A program made the translations under genes and the position numbers. A DNA stretch of 64,000 bases, taken from contig NZ_LR699119.1 of the NCBI RefSeq assembly GCF_902459485.1, forward strand, positions 1,674,001 through 1,738,000, read 5' to 3'. The notes beneath the pieces were generated by a model, which saw only the letters and a program-made list of their open reading frames with translations, ran no database searches and was not told the origin of the DNA. Origin of the DNA: Aquicella siphonis. GTDB taxonomy: Bacteria; Pseudomonadota; Gammaproteobacteria; DSM-16500. Positions 37,579 to 45,709 of the stretch are shown here, piece by piece (position 1 is the stretch's first letter; each line of letters starts with the position of its first letter).

Positions 37579-39021
37579 ATGGAATCAAGAAAAAAATTTT
37601 TATTTCGCGGCGAATTTAAAAAGTTACTCGCAAACCCAAAATTTGTTTATGTGAGCGACTCGCTTAACGCCTCACCCCAAGCGGTTCCGGTCGATGAATT
37701 CGCGAAAAAAGTCCACATGACTGCCTGGACTGAAACACCTGTCATTGAATCCGATTCCGCATCCGCCATCAAAAATCATCCGCCAGCTCCTGAAATATCG
37801 AAAAAGAGACTTGAGGGAATATTGCAGGCTATCAAGGCCAATCGGAATAAAATGATTATCACCCATATGAATGACAAAGTGGGATATGGCGTCATTGCCG
37901 GGGAAGATTTGCCGCAAGGTACTTATCTTGCTATCTATACCGGATTAATCCGCCCCGTCTCGGAAAAAGATCCGTTAGAAAACCATAGCAGCATTTATGC
38001 CTCCGCATTTCGATACCAGACAGACACTACCCATGGCAGCGTCAATGCGGCTGAATACGGCAATATAGCCCGTTTTTTTCAACATGCTCCAGAGATGGAT
38101 TTACCAACCGCTTCCACTGGCTCTTCACACGACGACATGAACATATCTCAAATCAGCGATTATCAGATTTCAGATACGGTTGCCCTGAACCGCATTGCGA
38201 CCGCCAATCTGGAGTATGAAGAGTTAGTCTATGCTGATCATCCGCTGCTCATCGCCCGCACCACACGGCCAATCAGGAAGGGAGAACTGCTTGTCAGCAA
38301 CTACGGGATGACTTATTGGCTAAATCATGCCGCCATCCCGCAGTTATTTTATCAAGACGGCCAGCCTGTGGATCCGGATTTATATCAAGCGAAAAAAGTC
38401 ATACTCAGGCTTTATCGCGGCGAACGCAGGAACGGGTTTGATAATCCACATTTGGATATTAAAATGCCCATAGATAATTTTGATCTTGATTCAAATAATG
38501 GAAAAATCCTGATTCAAGCCGATGGCAATGAGTTATTGGTTGTAACAAAAGAGGATTTTCTTGAGCAATTCCATGCCTGCCCGCAATCACCCTATGTTGT
38601 ATTGCAAAAACCTAGCGCGGTCATACCGTTGAACAGCTCCGAGAACGAGGCAATCTCGTCAATCCGACCGAGCGAAGTGGAAAAGGAAAAACAGTCGCAG
38701 GCTGTTTCCACCCTGGGCTTGCATGGCGAATCCAAGAAAACGGCGGTTTGCGCTGCCCTGGACCGCATTGGCGCCTCATTGTTTTTGCCAGCGTGGAATT
38801 ATAACGCCACCAAAGATCTCGCATATATTACTTCACCTGATGAGGCCAGCATGTTAAAGCTGAAACAATACCTTGAATTGCAAGGGCTGAAGATTCAATA
38901 CGGAAAAAATAAAAACAATAATAACCCATTAATCTATTTGCCTAACCCGGATGTAAAAACACTGAAATCCATTCCTGAAATTCCATCCGTGCAACAGACT
39001 GCAGTCATGGGCCCTCCCTAA
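37579..39021 (+). CDS. SET-domain protein, probable lysine methyltransferase effector
   Basis: 480 residues. The SET core spans about 95-250: the opening GYGVIAGEDLPQGTYLAIYTG, a NIARFFQH block (162-169) at the position of the usual RFxNH, and PIRKGELLVSNYGMTYW (231-247), equivalent to GEELxxDYGxxYW. The SAM-binding Asn-His is here Gln-His, but the catalytic Tyr in NYG is kept. Lysine methylation of host histones is established for Legionella SET effectors (RomA/LegAS4); the role here is inferred. The C-terminal third has no recognised domain. No signal peptide. Confidence 0.8.
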   Translation: MESRKKFLFRGEFKKLLANPKFVYVSDSLNASPQAVPVDEFAKKVHMTAWTETPVIESDSASAIKNHPPAPEISKKRLEGILQAIKANRNKMIITHMNDKVGYGVIAGEDLPQGTYLAIYTGLIRPVSEKDPLENHSSIYASAFRYQTDTTHGSVNAAEYGNIARFFQHAPEMDLPTASTGSSHDDMNISQISDYQISDTVALNRIATANLEYEELVYADHPLLIARTTRPIRKGELLVSNYGMTYWLNHAAIPQLFYQDGQPVDPDLYQAKKVILRLYRGERRNGFDNPHLDIKMPIDNFDLDSNNGKILIQADGNELLVVTKEDFLEQFHACPQSPYVVLQKPSAVIPLNSSENEAISSIRPSEVEKEKQSQAVSTLGLHGESKKTAVCAALDRIGASLFLPAWNYNATKDLAYITSPDEASMLKLKQYLELQGLKIQYGKNKNNNNPLIYLPNPDVKTLKSIPEIPSVQQTAVMGPP

Positions 39022-39048
39022 TCCCGGACATGCGATGCCACAAGCCAG

Positions 39049-39073
39049 GCCGGGTTCAAACCAGCAACCCGGC
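39049..39073. terminator. Hairpin between SET gene and yajQ
   Basis: GCCGGGTT (39049-39056) pairs perfectly with AACCCGGC (39066-39073) around a 9-base loop, immediately after the yajQ stop on the minus strand and 28 bp after the SET gene. No T-run, so a weak terminator for one or both converging genes. Confidence 0.45.
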
Positions 39074-39556
39074 TCAGTCCCGAAAATTCACAAATTGCAG
39101 GGGAAGCGCCACCTTGGCTTCGCGCAGCATGGCGATGACCGCTTGCAGGTCATCACGTTTTTTTCCCGTCACACGCACCTGGTCACCTTGTATGGAAGCC
39201 TGTACCTTCAAGCCTGAATCCTTGATCAGCCGGGTAATTTTCTTAGCATTGTCCGCGTCTATGCCCTGCCTGATTTCAATAATCTGCCTGGCTTCATTCA
39301 GACTCGCGCTGGCTTCCTGGTAGTGTAGTGACCGGATGTCCACACTACGCTTGGCCAATTTGTTGCGCAAAATTTCATCAATCTGTTTCAATTGAAAATC
39401 CGTGGGAGCAATAAGAGTGATTTTATCTTTCGCCAGCTCCACTCGGGAATCCGTATCCTTGAAATCGAACCGGTTTGATACTTCCCGGTTGGCCTGGTCT
39501 ACCGCATTGGTCACTTCATGACTGTCGATGTTTGAAACAATATCGAAAGAAGGCAT
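39074..39556 (-). CDS. yajQ: YajQ family cyclic-di-GMP/nucleotide-binding protein
   Basis: 160 residues starting MPSFDIVSNIDSHEVTNAVD and containing RFDFKDTD and the ending LPLQFVNFRD, the hallmarks of YajQ/DUF520. Xanthomonas and Pseudomonas relatives bind cyclic di-GMP. GGAGAGAG precedes the ATG at 39556, which is preferred to 39568. Confidence 0.95.
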   Translation of the reverse strand: MPSFDIVSNIDSHEVTNAVDQANREVSNRFDFKDTDSRVELAKDKITLIAPTDFQLKQIDEILRNKLAKRSVDIRSLHYQEASASLNEARQIIEIRQGIDADNAKKITRLIKDSGLKVQASIQGDQVRVTGKKRDDLQAVIAMLREAKVALPLQFVNFRD

Positions 39557-39829
39557 GTCTCTCTCCAAAATGTCATTGCATCAAGGAAAAATAATCTTAT
39601 CCGGCTCCGAAACGTTAAATCCGGCATTCCAGGCCGCACGGGGATTGGTATAATAGCATGTTAAATAAGCAAAAAATACCATCTCAACGAACTTTTACCC
39701 TGGCTGGAAACAGACCGTTCCCAGCCCCGGGCCTGTTTATTATGCAAATCATTCTGGCTGGCAGACAAGCTCTGTCCCGCTCAAGACAGGCAGGCGCATG
39801 GGAAGTCCCTGATTATTCTTAGAGAAACC
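39557..39829. other. Intergenic interval upstream of ispB
   Basis: No convincing gene. One plus-strand frame around 39690-39770 reads ELLPWLETD and CLLCKSFWLADKLCP, reminiscent of a ComF N-terminus, but it has no start and stops soon, so at most a relic. A TATAAT at 39649-39654 has no good -35 partner. Confidence 0.4.
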
Positions 39830-39858
39830 TTGACAGTAACATAGTGGATTACTACGAT
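39830..39858 (+). promoter_or_regulatory. Sigma-70 promoter of ispB
   Basis: A perfect TTGACA (39830-39835), a 17-bp spacer and TACGAT (39853-39858), 41 bp upstream of the ispB start codon. Confidence 0.75.
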
Positions 39859-39899
39859 TCTCCCTTGCGATCTTGCAATAGACAGAATGAGATGACCCC

Positions 39900-40868
39900 A
39901 TGCCGTTAGAGTCCATACGCAGCCTTGTGAGCGAAGACCTTCAGTCCACAGACAGGTTCATCATCTCCCGGCTGGAATCCAATATTCCCATGGTCAAGGA
40001 TGTCATCGAATATGTCCTGACCTGCGGCGGCAAACGGGTAAGACCGCTGGTTCTGCTCCTAAGCGCGCGCGCGCTGAATCATCAAGGCCAAAAGCATATA
40101 GATCTCGCTGCCGTCATAGAGCTCATACACACTGCCACACTTTTGCATGATGACGTTGTGGACGATTCCACACTCAGACGCGGGCATAAGACAGCCAACA
40201 CTATCTGGGGCAATGATACCAGCGTGCTGGTGGGAGACTTTCTTTACTCACGGGCGTTCCAGATCGTAGTGGACATCAAGCATGACACTGTCCTGGACAT
40301 CTTTGCCAAGGCGACACCGTTTATTGCTGAAGGTGAAATCCTGCAACTGGTCAACTGCAACAACCCGGATACCACTGAACAGTTTTATTTCGACGTCATA
40401 GAACGCAAGACCGCCAAACTCTTCGAAATCGCCGCACAGCTAGGCGCCACGCTTTCAACCGAATCTGCCGCGCATATTGAAGCCATGAGGTTATTCGGGC
40501 TGCATCTGGGGCTGGCTTATCAACTCATCGATGACGCGCTGGATTACAGCCAGTCTGTCAAGGAAACCGGCAAAAATGTCGGCCAGGACATTTCCGAAGG
40601 TAAAACCACCTTGCCGCTCATTCATGCCATGCGCATGAGCAAGGGCGCAGACCTTGAGCTGATGCGCAACGCCATTCAGACCGGCACCAGTAAAAACCTT
40701 GACAAGATACTAGGAATTATTGAATCTACGGATGCGATCAAGTACACTGCCGCCACAGCAAAACAACATGCTTTAAAAGCAAAAGAAGCCTTGTCGGCAA
40801 TATCCGCCTCACCTTACCGTCAGGCGCTGGAGACATTGAGTGATTTTGTTGTCAGCAGGACTTATTGA
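39900..40868 (+). CDS. ispB: Octaprenyl-diphosphate synthase-type polyprenyl transferase
   Basis: 322 residues with both aspartate-rich motifs of trans-prenyltransferases: LHDDVVDDSTLRRG and LIDDALDY. GGKRVRPLVLLLSA and GDFLYSRAFQ support the octaprenyl (ubiquinone side chain) group rather than farnesyl synthases. Its stop codon is five bases before tRNA-Pro, so the tRNA may be co-transcribed. Confidence 0.95.
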   Translation: MPLESIRSLVSEDLQSTDRFIISRLESNIPMVKDVIEYVLTCGGKRVRPLVLLLSARALNHQGQKHIDLAAVIELIHTATLLHDDVVDDSTLRRGHKTANTIWGNDTSVLVGDFLYSRAFQIVVDIKHDTVLDIFAKATPFIAEGEILQLVNCNNPDTTEQFYFDVIERKTAKLFEIAAQLGATLSTESAAHIEAMRLFGLHLGLAYQLIDDALDYSQSVKETGKNVGQDISEGKTTLPLIHAMRMSKGADLELMRNAIQTGTSKNLDKILGIIESTDAIKYTAATAKQHALKAKEALSAISASPYRQALETLSDFVVSRTY

Positions 40869-40873
40869 TACAT

Positions 40874-40947
40874 CGGGGTGTGGCTCAGCCTGGTAGAGCG
40901 CTGCCTTCGGGAGGCAGATGTCGCAGGTTCAAATCCTGTCACCCCGA
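40874..40947 (+). tRNA. tRNA-Pro (anticodon CGG)
   Basis: 74 bases: acceptor CGGGGTG/CACCCCG, D-arm GCTCAGCCTGGTAGAGC, anticodon stem CTGCC/GGCAG around TTCGGGA, and GGTTCAAAT T-arm. Discriminator A, CCA not encoded. Reads CCG codons. Confidence 0.95.
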
Positions 40948-41128
40948 TAAATGGAATCAATTAGCCAGGCCGGCACCACTTTTGTTGTTCTTATCTCGGG
41001 TACCCACAGAGGCAACGCCACGGCAAAAAGCCCCAACCTCTCCACCCAACCAAAAGTGTGCGAAAAGGGCGGGCTTATTTCTGTGTTATCTTCAAATCTG
41101 CTCTTGTGTATTCGGAGAATAAAACCAT

Positions 41129-41799
41129 ATGTTGTTACACGATAATTTCCTGCTAGACCACATACCAGGACATATTGGCTGGAAAGATGTTGATCGCGTC
41201 TATCAGGGCGCAAACAAGGCTTTGCTTGAGTTTAAAGGCGTTAAATATCCGAATGATATTACAGGCAAAACTGATGAAGAAATTTCCCCGCCTCCACTGA
41301 AGAGAATCGAGTGTTTCTAGAGCAAGATTTGCGCGTATTAAAAGGCGAAAAAATTTGCACCGTGCATAGAAATTCAAAAACGAATGCAATTTTTTTATTA
41401 GATAAAAGCCCTATAATTAGCCCGAAAAACACCATCATTGGATTAATTTATTATTGCCGACCCTGACGTAAGGCGGATGTTTTCCATCTACTAAATCAGC
41501 TCGATAATAAATTAAATTTGGGGATTGAAGATTACACAGTGAACCATCACCAAAATATATTTAAATTGACGAAACGCGAGTGCGAGTGCGTATTTTTACT
41601 GGTTAGGGGAAAAACTGCAAAAGAAATGGCGGATTTGCTTTTGTTATCGAAACGAATAATCGAATCTTACATAGAAAATATCAAAAACAAAATGAATTGC
41701 CAGAACAAAGCTGAATTACTGGTAAAAGCAGTTTCAAATGGTTATCACAAACAAGTTCCCATAAGATTAAATCATCTTGCCATCATGAAATCGCTTTAA
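41129..41799 (+). pseudogene. Decayed PAS-LuxR transcriptional regulator
   Basis: Three pieces of one gene. First, from ATG 41129 (GGAG upstream), a PAS-like stretch IPGHIGWKDVDRVYQGANKA ... ITGKTDEE runs into a shifted frame. Reading resumes in another frame at about 41290 (STEENRVFLEQDLRVLKGEK) and ends at an in-frame TGA at 41464. The same frame is open again from 41467 and encodes a LuxR-type helix-turn-helix (KLTKRECECVFLLVRGKTAKEMADLLLL, given here in part) to 41799. A one-base deletion in the CCCC run at 41286-41289 plus one nonsense change explain the state. The isolated C-terminal HTH could still be translated, but no ribosome binding site is evident. Confidence 0.75.
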
Positions 41800-41975
41800 T
41801 TAAATGGTTACAGCCTTGACTTCCAGAGCGTATTATATAGCCCGCAAGACAAGTGCGTGACATTGCGCAATTGCGCGGCGGCAAGCATGCTTGTTTAACA
41901 ATATGCAACATAGTACATTACTCCAGTAACACCAATCCATGTTGTTTGTGCAAGATATACAAGGATGTCAATCAC

Positions 41976-42602
41976 ATGACCGTCGATAATTCAAATAACA
42001 CGAGAATTGCCTCCCATTCAGACTTAGCCAACCTGTTGAAAGCGCATCCGGCTATAGATAAGCTAATAAAAACAAATGTGTACTCATACTACCTCGTTTA
42101 TTTCACTCTGACGGTTTTTTTTATTACGCAGAGCATACGGCATTATTCCTGGGGCCATGTCACATCCGGCATCGCCGGCGGGTTAATAATCTGGTCTCTG
42201 ACCGAATATACCATGCATCGATTTTTGTTCCACTGGAACCCAAGAAATCTGTTTGAAAAAGTCCTGGTCTATGCATTGCACGATGTTCACCATGCCTACC
42301 CAAGAGATGTATCCCGCTCAATTACACCGCTGGCGGCAAGCCTTCCGCTCGCGGCATTATTTTATTTTATTTTTCAGGCGGTCTTTGGGAAATACGCCAT
42401 TTCCATTTTCCCCGGGTTTCTTTTGGGCTACATGATTTACACCATCATCCATGACTCAACGCATCATTTTCCCATGAACTTCTCACTGGCCAAGCAGCTT
42501 AAACGCCATCACATGCGGCATCATTATTTTGACAACAGAAAAAACTTCGGGGTTAGCAGCCCCATCTGGGATTATATTTTCAGAACCTATTCCAAAGGCT
42601 GA
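41976..42602 (+). CDS. Fatty acid hydroxylase/sterol desaturase superfamily membrane protein
   Basis: 208 residues, about four membrane segments and the full set of di-iron histidine boxes: EYTMHRFLFH, HDVHHAYP, HDSTHH and HHMRHHYFD. This arrangement resembles FA2H-type 2-hydroxylases of sphingolipid or fatty acyl chains. The ATG at 41976 has AAGGA upstream; the longer reading from 41853 lacks similarity. It converges with the phospholipase-like gene, stop codons one base apart. The substrate is unknown. Confidence 0.88.
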   Translation: MTVDNSNNTRIASHSDLANLLKAHPAIDKLIKTNVYSYYLVYFTLTVFFITQSIRHYSWGHVTSGIAGGLIIWSLTEYTMHRFLFHWNPRNLFEKVLVYALHDVHHAYPRDVSRSITPLAASLPLAALFYFIFQAVFGKYAISIFPGFLLGYMIYTIIHDSTHHFPMNFSLAKQLKRHHMRHHYFDNRKNFGVSSPIWDYIFRTYSKG

Positions 42603-42603
42603 A

Positions 42604-43971
42604 TCATGCTTTCATGCCATACTGCCTGATGCAGTTTCTTGTGTATGCGCCGTACCACTCCAGGAATGGCGCCAGCTCCCGGCTCATCCGCAAACGCTGC
42701 GATGATGACATGTCACGCAAAAGCAAGCTGTCATAATCCCTAAATAATCCCGCGTTGAATTCAGGATTATTGGCATAACCTGTTGGCAGCAATTCATGAA
42801 AATCAGCCATATATCGTGATGCGTCTCGTTCCACACGCGGGACAATTTCATTGCGCAGGTAGTTAGCCTGGATGGCACAGCCTGGGATATCGTTATCCCG
42901 GCTGGAATCAATCAGGTTCGCGTTTAACAGAAGCTTGTATTCGTCGAAGTCCTGTTTAGAAGAAGTCATAATATGAGAGATAATATTTTCCAGAAGGATA
43001 TGACGGTTAGCCTGAATGTTTGTCAAATCAGAAAACGCCTTGTCGTTTCCCCTGATTTTATCAACCAGCGCCGTGAGAATGCTTGAATAAGTCAGCCCTC
43101 TTGTCAATGAGCTATGATATGGCTGGGTCATGTCCTGCACGTAATGCAAGCCCCAGCCCATAAAGAGTGCCGCCCAGTATGGATGGGACGTTTCGGCCGC
43201 GAAACGAGACAATGCCATATACATGGCTGCACGATATTCAGGGTAAGTGTTTTTTAATGTCGGCATCAAGAGAAATAACACGCCTGACTCATGATAACTG
43301 CTCATATGAAAAAAACCCTGCGAGCCGTAAGGAATGGCGGCAGCCCCAAACGGCTGGCTTCCAAATCCATATAATTTACCGAACAGCGAAGGATTGTTTT
43401 CATACAGATAAACGTCAAACCCAAAGTCAGGCTGGATGGAAGCGGTGGCAATCACATCGGCGAGACGCAAGTACGCATGATCCGGCACCGACACAAAACG
43501 ATTTCTTAAGTTATCAGCCGCGATATAAGACGGCATCATTTCTCTGGCATCCAAGATACGATTGAAGTCGCGTCGCCGTCCATAAAAACCGGACGGATCA
43601 TAAACCATCGGCCGTAACGGAACATCCAGATTGATTCTCAAGGCTTTTTCGAAGCAAACGTCAAGCGCCTTGGCGCAATCAGGTCTGGCTGGATCATAAA
43701 TCAGCTGTTTGGGTAAAGGCTGGTATCCTGGTTCGCGATTCCGCGCCCACGTTTCAATTTCCATCATCCTGGCAGGCAAAGTCGTTTTTGTTGCCCACAG
43801 GAATGATTGCAGTGATTCAACCTGCACGGATTGATTGAGATAGCTCGCGGCAGAAACATCCCGACGCATCCACCCTTCCAAAACCTTGCGCGTTAATAGC
43901 GCATGGTCTTCCCATCCTGACGCCAGGGTGCTGAACAAGTACAATGTCAATATTAAAAAATAACGCAACAT
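42604..43971 (-). CDS. Secreted zinc-dependent phospholipase C-like protein
   Basis: 455 residues. A signal peptide ending about SG is followed directly by WEDHALLTRK, which would place a Trp at or near the mature N-terminus and a His next to it, as in zinc-dependent phospholipase C and P1 nuclease, where they bind zinc. The H-x3-D-x5-H signature appears as GLHYVQDMTQPYH. Legionella secretes zinc PLCs (PlcA, PlcB, PlcC) with this family fold, which attack host phospholipids. The family is confident, the substrate is inferred. No ribosome binding site stands out. Confidence 0.82.
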   Translation of the reverse strand: MLRYFLILTLYLFSTLASGWEDHALLTRKVLEGWMRRDVSAASYLNQSVQVESLQSFLWATKTTLPARMMEIETWARNREPGYQPLPKQLIYDPARPDCAKALDVCFEKALRINLDVPLRPMVYDPSGFYGRRRDFNRILDAREMMPSYIAADNLRNRFVSVPDHAYLRLADVIATASIQPDFGFDVYLYENNPSLFGKLYGFGSQPFGAAAIPYGSQGFFHMSSYHESGVLFLLMPTLKNTYPEYRAAMYMALSRFAAETSHPYWAALFMGWGLHYVQDMTQPYHSSLTRGLTYSSILTALVDKIRGNDKAFSDLTNIQANRHILLENIISHIMTSSKQDFDEYKLLLNANLIDSSRDNDIPGCAIQANYLRNEIVPRVERDASRYMADFHELLPTGYANNPEFNAGLFRDYDSLLLRDMSSSQRLRMSRELAPFLEWYGAYTRNCIRQYGMKA

Positions 43972-44159
43972 CGCCGCATCATATCATGGTCAAATTAAAA
44001 CATTATACGAGTCAAGTATATGCTTGAAAACAAATGCTCGAAAAATCACGAAATCAACAGTTAATTTCAGCGCACGCACCGCACAAATGAATAAGTTTGT
44101 GATATGATTTAAACAGATACACCATTGAGTTTACATGCTCTTCATCGTGGAGCGTGAAC

Positions 44160-44657
44160 ATGAATTATTCAATCATAGGAATACTTTCGGCTCTCGCACT
44201 TTTCATTCTCATGATCTTGCTCATCGCGCTTGGCCACCATTTTGGAAAACAAAGGGCAGTCACCGGCGGATTAAACATCACGGAAGGAGCAGTATTCACC
44301 TTGATGGCATTACTGGTCGCCTTCACTTTTTCCAGCGCCAGCCAGCGATTCGACCAAAGACGAATAATGATCATTGAAGAAGCGAATGCGATTGGCACGG
44401 CTTATCTCAGGCTGGACATGCTGAAGCCGGATGAGCAATCCGCGCTAAGAAAAGACTTCATGATGTATATCAACTCCCGACTGGCCGTATACAAGCTTAT
44501 TCCTGATTTTAATGCCGTTCACGAAGAATTGAAACGCGCCGAACAAATCAAGGCCAAGCTATGGCGCGACGCGGTCGCTGCATGTGCAAATTCAAATTCA
44601 CCTTCAACCGCCATGCTGATACTGCCGGCCATCAAAGTACCGGGGTTTACGCCATGA
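44160..44657 (+). pseudogene. Truncated bestrophin-like (DUF4239) membrane protein
   Basis: 165 residues matching the N-terminal two thirds of the DUF4239 family: two TM segments and SASQRFDQRRIMIIEEANAI, GTAYLRLDML, then LWRDAVAACANSNSPSTAML. Family members go on for about 80-90 more residues with ALNEMIDITTTR and two further TM helices; here the frame ends abruptly in LPAIKVPGFTP. An internal deletion appears to have fused it to the next gene, whose ATG overlaps its TGA (ATGA at 44654-44657). TGGAG precedes the ATG at 44160. Confidence 0.7.
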
Positions 44658-45676
44658 AAAACAAGACACTCATTATTGCAGGCAACACCATCAAACCCGG
44701 AGAGCGAAAAGTCATTCTATTCCCCGCCCCCAATATCAATACACAAATCAAAATTGATATCCCTGTCCACATCTTTCACGGAAAGCGGGCCGGACCCAAA
44801 TTATTTATCGTCAGCGCAATACATGGGGATGAATTAAACAGCATAGAAATCATACGCAGGGTGCATGAATATATACATAAACAGGAGCTGAAAGGGACAT
44901 TGATTACCGTGCCGGTGGTCAATATTCATGGTGTCATCATGCAGACACGCTATCTCTCTGACAGAAGGGACTTGAACCGCTCATTTCCCGGCTCAAAAAA
45001 GGGCACACTGGCGGGACGGCTTGCGCACGCCTTGATCCAGCATGTCATGTCGAATTGCAATTACGGGATTGATTTGCATACCGGCGCGGTCGGCAGAATG
45101 AACATGCCGCAGCTGCGCGTTGACTTTAGCACTCCCGGTTCAAAAGATTTCGCCCGCAGCTTTAATGCCCCCGTTATTCTGGATTCCAAACAGCGCGACG
45201 GTTCACTCAGGCAGGCCGCAAGCGAACTGGGGATTCCTCTGATTGTTTATGAAGGCGGCGAAGCCCTGCGGTTTAATGAACTCTGTATTCGCGCAGGCGT
45301 ACGCGGTATCGTGAGTGTCATGCATCATTTGAAAATGGTGAAATCCGGAGACAGGCATGCGGGCAAAAAATCAAAATCAGTCATCACTAAAACCAGCCGC
45401 TGGGTACGCGCGCCGGCAAGCGGTTTAATCGAACCTGTCAAGGATGCATTCGCGCGGTCAGTCAAGCAGGGGGAAATACTTGCCCGCATCCATGATCCGT
45501 TTCTGATGAACCCATCAACCCCTGTCATCGCGCCATTCGATGGAATTGTGATCGGCCAGTCGCTAAAAGCCATGACCACCGAAGGCGACGCCTTATATCA
45601 CATCGCGAGCTTTAAAAAAATCACGGGTGTGCGCGCTTACATCGAAGAACTGCGCGAGGAAATTTCCAATCCCTGA
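44654..45676 (+). CDS. Succinylglutamate desuccinylase/aspartoacylase family protein
   Basis: 340 residues, zinc carboxypeptidase (M14-like) fold. Metal-binding residues are in AIHGDELNSIE (His, Glu) and IDLHTG (His); DRRDLNRSFPG is the substrate-binding Arg-Asn-Arg segment. A C-terminal lipoyl-like beta domain (RAPASGLIEPVK, GEILARIHDP, IAPFDGIVIGQ) is typical of the AstE/AspA-like group. The acyl-amino acid cleaved is unknown. The ATG overlaps the stop of the truncated upstream gene; GGGG is the only ribosome binding site. Confidence 0.9.
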   Translation: MKNKTLIIAGNTIKPGERKVILFPAPNINTQIKIDIPVHIFHGKRAGPKLFIVSAIHGDELNSIEIIRRVHEYIHKQELKGTLITVPVVNIHGVIMQTRYLSDRRDLNRSFPGSKKGTLAGRLAHALIQHVMSNCNYGIDLHTGAVGRMNMPQLRVDFSTPGSKDFARSFNAPVILDSKQRDGSLRQAASELGIPLIVYEGGEALRFNELCIRAGVRGIVSVMHHLKMVKSGDRHAGKKSKSVITKTSRWVRAPASGLIEPVKDAFARSVKQGEILARIHDPFLMNPSTPVIAPFDGIVIGQSLKAMTTEGDALYHIASFKKITGVRAYIEELREEISNP

Positions 45677-45709
45677 CGGTGACAAAAATGAATAAAACCG
45701 TTTAGCCGT

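Noticed and set aside
39658-39821. Short frame upstream of ispB with CLLCKSFWLADKLCP text resembling a ComF N-terminus
   Set aside because: No start codon in that frame, an early stop, and only two Cys pairs as evidence; kept only as a possible relic.
40865-41122. 85-codon frame over tRNA-Pro
   Set aside because: It is the translation of the tRNA gene and its 3' flank, a well-known false ORF.
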